NCBI GenBank assembly: GCA_900770165.1
Contig: CAAGJJ010000106.1
Coordinates: forward strand, 62,001 to 126,000
Length of the DNA: 64,000 nucleotides
Reading direction: 5' to 3'
From: Clostridia bacterium
Lineage (GTDB): Bacteria > Bacillota > Clostridia > Oscillospirales > Acutalibacteraceae
In this document: positions 60,330-64,000 of the stretch, in pieces
Numbering within the stretch: the first letter of the stretch is position 1
Layout of the letters: every line of letters begins with the position of its first letter
The notes under the pieces: generated by a model
What the model was told of the DNA's origin: nothing
Database searches by the model: none
The model's input: only the letters and a program-made list of their open reading frames with translations
Position numbers and translations under genes: made by a program

Positions 60330-62738
60330 CTATTTAGCAACTATATTCAATAATTTTCCTGGGACATAAATTTCTTTTAATATATTTAAACTTCCTATAG
60401 AGTCTAAAACAGTTTTTTCTTTCTTAGCAATTTCTTTAACCTTTTCAGCATTTGCATCTATTGGAACAACTATTCTGGCTCTAATTTTTCCATTAACTTG
60501 TACAGCTATTTCTATTTCTTTATCGGCACATTTATTTTCATCGTACTTTGGCCATGTTTGCTCACAAACAAATTTTTTTCCCAAATTCTGATTTTTCCAT
60601 ACTTCTTCTGTAACATGTGGTGCAAAAGGATTTAGAAGTTTAGTAAATATTTTAAGTTCTTCTATAGTTATTGAACCACTTTCATAAATTTCATTTATAA
60701 GTGCCATTAAAGAAGCTATAGCTGTATTAAATTTTAAATTTTCTATATCTTCAGAAACTTTTTTTATTGTTTTATGAAAAGATGCTTCGAGCTGAGGTTT
60801 AATATCTTTTTTACCAGATAAAATTGACTGTAAATTCCAATATCTTTCGATAAACCTCCTGCAGCCTTTTATACTTGATGAACTCCATGGAGCTGCTTTT
60901 TCAAAATCGCCAATAAACATTTCATAAAGTCTTAAAGTATCGGCTCCGTATTCATCAACTATTTCATCAGGATTAACAACATTTCCTCGAGATTTACTCA
61001 TCTTTTCCCCGTTTTCGCCTAATATCATTCCATGGCTTGTTCTTTTGAAATAAGGTTCTTTAGTTGGAGCAATACCTATATCATATAAAAATTTATACCA
61101 AAATCTACTGTATAATAAGTGAAGAGTTGTATGTTCCATTCCTCCATTATACCAGTCAACCGGAGCCCAATAATCTAAAGCTTCTTTACTTGCTAAAGCT
61201 TCACTATTATGAGGATCCATATATCTTAAAAAGTACCAAGAAGAACCCGCCCATTGAGGCATAGTATCTGTTTCTCTTTTTGCAGGACCTCCACATTTTG
61301 GACAAACAGTGTTAACCCAATCTTTAATATTGGCGAGCGGAGATTCTCCATCATCTGTAGGCTCATAAGAATCAACCTGAGGTAATTTTAATGGCAATTC
61401 AGATTCATCTAATGCTACTTGACCACATTTTTCACAGTGAACTATTGGAATTGGTTCTCCCCAATAACGTTGTCTTGAAAATATCCAATCGCGTAATTTA
61501 TAATTGACTTTTTCTTTACCAAGATTATTATCGTTTAGAAAATTAATCATTCGACTTTTTGCTTCTTGCACATTTAATCCATCAAGAAAATCAGAGTTTA
61601 CCATAATTCCTGTTTCACAGTCAGTAAAAGGTTCTTTTTCAATATTTCCACCGCTTACGACTTCAGTTATAGGAATATTAAATTTTTTTGCAAACTCCCA
61701 GTCTCTTGTATCATGAGCAGGAACAGCCATAATTGCTCCTGTACCATAAGACATTAACACATAATCTGATACAAAAATTGGTATATTTTTTTTATTAACA
61801 GGATTTATAGCTTCCACGCCTTTCAATAAAACCCCAGTTTTTTCCTTTGATAATTCAGTTCTTTCTAAATCTGATTTTTTTGAGGATTTTTCTCTATAAG
61901 ATAACACATCTTCAATATTTATAATATTCTTACTCCATTTATCAATATTTGGGTGTTCTGGCGAAATAACCATATATGTAGCACCAAATAACGTATCCGG
62001 TCTAGTTGTAAATACAGTAAGCTTATCGCCTAAAGTTGTATTAAAATATACTTCTGCACCGTTAGAACTACCTATCCAATTTTTTTGTTGAGCTTTTACT
62101 CTTTCTGGATAATTAACAAGATCTAAATCATCAATCAACCTTTGTGCATATTCTGTGATTTTTAATATCCACTGAGACTTTACTTTTCTTACTACCTCAC
62201 TGCCACATCTCTCACACTGTCCAGAGATAACTTCTTCATTTGCCAATACGCATTTACAAGATGTACACCAATTTACTGCAGCTTCTTTTTTATAAGCAAG
62301 TCCTTTTTTAAACATCTGTAAGAAAATCCATTGAGTCCATTTATAATATTCAGGATCTGTAGTATTAATTTCACGGTTCCAATCAAAAGAAATTCCTAAA
62401 GATTTAAGTTGTTTTTTAAATCTGCTTATATTGTTCTGAGTAACCTTCTCCGGATGAATATGATTTTTAATAGCAAAATTCTCTGTTGGCAAACCAAATG
62501 CATCCCAACCAATAGGATACAAAACATTATATCCTTCTAGCCTTCTTTTTCTTGCAACTATATCAAGTGCTGTATATGACCGTGGATGGCCAACATGAAG
62601 CCCTTGGCCTGAAGGATAAGGGAATTCAACCAAAGCATAAAATTTTGGTTTATCTGAATTATTTTCAGCATGAAACACACCAAAATTTTCCCAATTCTCC
62701 TGCCACTTTTTTTCTATTTCTTTATGATTGTATTCCAC
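60330..62738 (-). CDS. leuS: Leucyl-tRNA synthetase
   Basis: Charges tRNA-Leu. 802 residues, class Ia: HIGH-type HVGH in [10 protein letters not shown] near residue 47, an editing domain (about 220-400) with TTRPDT and [13 protein letters not shown], zinc-knuckle cysteines (CTSCKC, CERCG), the KMSKS loop EKMSKSRGN near residue 575 and the C-terminal anticodon-binding domain. No T-box lies in the 36 bases upstream, so it is driven from the nadD-yqeK-rsfS operon. Confidence 0.97.
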   Translation of the reverse strand: MEYNHKEIEKKWQENWENFGVFHAENNSDKPKFYALVEFPYPSGQGLHVGHPRSYTALDIVARKRRLEGYNVLYPIGWDAFGLPTENFAIKNHIHPEKVTQNNISRFKKQLKSLGISFDWNREINTTDPEYYKWTQWIFLQMFKKGLAYKKEAAVNWCTSCKCVLANEEVISGQCERCGSEVVRKVKSQWILKITEYAQRLIDDLDLVNYPERVKAQQKNWIGSSNGAEVYFNTTLGDKLTVFTTRPDTLFGATYMVISPEHPNIDKWSKNIINIEDVLSYREKSSKKSDLERTELSKEKTGVLLKGVEAINPVNKKNIPIFVSDYVLMSYGTGAIMAVPAHDTRDWEFAKKFNIPITEVVSGGNIEKEPFTDCETGIMVNSDFLDGLNVQEAKSRMINFLNDNNLGKEKVNYKLRDWIFSRQRYWGEPIPIVHCEKCGQVALDESELPLKLPQVDSYEPTDDGESPLANIKDWVNTVCPKCGGPAKRETDTMPQWAGSSWYFLRYMDPHNSEALASKEALDYWAPVDWYNGGMEHTTLHLLYSRFWYKFLYDIGIAPTKEPYFKRTSHGMILGENGEKMSKSRGNVVNPDEIVDEYGADTLRLYEMFIGDFEKAAPWSSSSIKGCRRFIERYWNLQSILSGKKDIKPQLEASFHKTIKKVSEDIENLKFNTAIASLMALINEIYESGSITIEELKIFTKLLNPFAPHVTEEVWKNQNLGKKFVCEQTWPKYDENKCADKEIEIAVQVNGKIRARIVVPIDANAEKVKEIAKKEKTVLDSIGSLNILKEIYVPGKLLNIVAK

Positions 62739-62774
62739 AATCTAACATTCCTTTCATACTAAAATTAAAGTAAT

Positions 62775-63119
62775 TTAAAAGTTAAGTTCTATTTCTTTAC
62801 CATCTTTCCATAGCCTTTCCAAATCATAGAATTTACGTGTATCTTCAGAAAAGACATGTACTATAAGATTACCATAATCGATTAATATCCATGAATTTGA
62901 TCTATGTCCTTCAATATGTGTAGGAACTATACCTAATTCTTTTAATTGAAATTCAACCTCTTCTGCCAAAGATTTAACATGTGTACTACTAGTACCAGTA
63001 GCTATTACTAAATAGTCTGAAAGTATAGATACATCTTTAATATAAACAACTTTAATATCAATTCCTTTTTTGTTGTCAAGAATTTCTGCAGCTTTTTTCG
63101 ATACTTCTAATGAATTCAT
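62775..63119 (-). CDS. rsfS: Ribosomal silencing factor RsfS
   Basis: A 114-residue protein that binds L14 and blocks subunit joining in poor growth. Family features: DIKVVYIKDVSILSDYLVIATG near residues 20-41, GHRSNSWILIDYGNLIVHVF near 75-94. It lies between yqeK and leuS in a tightly packed operon. Confidence 0.95.
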   Translation of the reverse strand: MNSLEVSKKAAEILDNKKGIDIKVVYIKDVSILSDYLVIATGTSSTHVKSLAEEVEFQLKELGIVPTHIEGHRSNSWILIDYGNLIVHVFSEDTRKFYDLERLWKDGKEIELNF

Positions 63120-63122
63120 AAT

Positions 63123-63695
63123 TCAATTCCTTTCATTACTTAAAATAATTTCATTATATGAAAAAAAAGTATTCTCATCTATAGGCAATTTTCTACTAGC
63201 TAGATCACTTAATGTAAATGATAAACCTTCTAACATAGCTTTTTCTAAGCTTTCGTTTGCAGCATTTCTCATAATATCAACACCATTATAATCGCGTTCT
63301 GAAGAAGTAAAATCAGCTATAAAGACTACTTTTTCAAGCTTTGACATATTAGGCCTTGAAGTTGTATGATATCTAACTGCATTTAAAATATCTTTATCTT
63401 TTATTTTTAGCACATTTTCTATATACAACGCTCCTGATATTGCATGCAAAAGCTTAGATGATACCTTTTGTACTTCTGTTAGGATTGTACCAAATTCTGT
63501 TATTAGTTTCAACTGTTCGTCTACTGGAGTATCTTTCATAATATCATGTAATATACCAGCTATAGCTGCTTTTTCGACATTTGCACCATACCTTTTTGCC
63601 AATCTCATTGCCTCTTCCGATACATTAAGAGAATGCTCATATCTTTTTGGTGTTAATCTCTCTCTTATTATTTCCTTGTAAATATCTAAGTCCAT
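63123..63695 (-). CDS. yqeK: HD-domain phosphohydrolase YqeK (bis(5'-nucleosyl)-tetraphosphatase, symmetrical type)
   Basis: A 190-residue HD protein. H20 in RYEHSLNV, and the HD pair in AGILHDIMKD near residue 50, are metal ligands. The family degrades Ap4A to ADP in Firmicutes. The order nadD-yqeK-rsfS is conserved. Confidence 0.93.
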   Translation of the reverse strand: MDLDIYKEIIRERLTPKRYEHSLNVSEEAMRLAKRYGANVEKAAIAGILHDIMKDTPVDEQLKLITEFGTILTEVQKVSSKLLHAISGALYIENVLKIKDKDILNAVRYHTTSRPNMSKLEKVVFIADFTSSERDYNGVDIMRNAANESLEKAMLEGLSFTLSDLASRKLPIDENTFFSYNEIILSNERN

Positions 63696-63699
63696 CAGA

Positions 63700-64000
63700 T
63701 CACCCCGTGTATAATTTATTTTTATAAATATAATCTTTAACAGCGCATGGAACCAAATTAGATATGTCTTTATTATTATAAATTTTACTTCTTATATTTG
63801 TAGATGAAACATTATCGGGTTTAAAATCACTAATTATACTTTTTGCTCCTAGCTTTTCTATTTTTTTTGCATATTTTATTAAAATATTTTTGTCAATATC
63901 ATTTCTTTGTACAGTACACAGCACTGCAGAATCAAATATTTTTTGAGGATTTTTCCATTTATCTATTGTAATAAACATATCTGCACCCAATATGAAATAA
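63700..64000 (-). CDS. nadD: Nicotinate-nucleotide adenylyltransferase (3' part, 5' end outside the window)
   Basis: The C-terminal about 100 residues of NadD: the frame enters at the right edge as YFILGADMF, the conserved substrate-binding stretch, and runs through VSSTNIRSKI (the ISSTxIR motif) to the stop at 63700. The enzyme makes nicotinate adenine dinucleotide in NAD synthesis. The start lies beyond position 64000; the apparent TTG start at 63990 is not the true one. Confidence 0.92.
   Translation of the reverse strand, partial: YFILGADMFITIDKWKNPQKIFDSAVLCTVQRNDIDKNILIKYAKKIEKLGAKSIISDFKPDNVSSTNIRSKIYNNKDISNLVPCAVKDYIYKNKLYTG

Noticed and set aside
62739..62774. T-box leader for leuS
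   Set aside because: Only 36 bases separate rsfS and leuS; no T-box sequence or antiterminator fits. tyrS likewise has none.
1..64000. tRNA or rRNA genes
   Set aside because: None could be recognised by eye on either strand; a tRNAscan run would be decisive.

Overview
The window reads as a chromosome segment of a low-GC, Gram-positive-type bacterium of the class Clostridia. An Oscillospirales-like gut organism is my best guess. The grounds are PolC-type DNA polymerase III, RqcH, TrmK, MltG, ThyX, the MEP isoprenoid enzymes, strong AGGAGG-type ribosome binding sites, frequent TTG and GTG starts, and very AT-rich housekeeping genes. The species cannot be named from sequence alone.

Region 1 (about 1-16.7 kb, + strand) is a Wzx/Wzy-type surface polysaccharide (capsule or EPS) locus. 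It starts with a CDP-6-deoxyhexose module (rfbF, rfbG, an SDR and an RmlC-like 3,5-epimerase). Glycosyltransferases (GT8, GT4, DUF4422-type), a Wzy-like polymerase, a pyruvyl transferase, three left-handed beta-helix acetyltransferases, an FrhB-like protein, a Wzx flippase, an SDR, a small 2[4Fe-4S] protein, UDP-galactopyranose mutase and a sugar nucleotidyltransferase follow. Base composition changes sharply inside the locus, so it is mosaic. It holds two copies of a roughly 150-bp inverted-repeat element. Two acetyltransferase genes carry G8/G9 tracts, and one of these is frameshifted exactly at the tract.

Region 2 (about 16.7-24.9 kb) is an accessory island with a Zn-ribbon protein, a large phosphoribosyltransferase-fold protein resembling PRTase-CE conflict effectors, two AT-hook/coiled-coil small proteins (one broken), a frameshifted hypothetical gene, a PNPOx-like flavoprotein and an unknown protein. 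A Mu/Tn5053-type transposition module (DDE transposase, AAA+ ATPase, XRE regulator) lies on the - strand. Two copies of a structured RNA-like element sit here, one directly before the PRTase gene. Their three stems are kept by compensatory changes.

Region 3 (about 25-55.8 kb, + strand) is AT-rich core genome: pyrH-frr-uppS-cdsA-dxr-rseP-ispG-polC, an AI-2E transporter, a DUF5685/J-domain pair, trmK, a Nif3 protein, rqcH, thyX-tmk, DUF2156 and GNAT proteins, DJ-1, 5-FCL, mltG, U32 peptidase, tyrS, radA, an HlyD/MacB-like export pair and a Xer recombinase.

Region 4 (about 55.9-64 kb, - strand) holds oadB/oadG-type sodium pump subunits, a small secreted protein, tsf, rpsB, leuS, rsfS, yqeK and the 3' part of nadD. 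The usual rpsB-tsf-pyrH-frr order is broken. Inverting about 25.0-58.35 kb would restore it, and one breakpoint of that inversion touches the transposon island.
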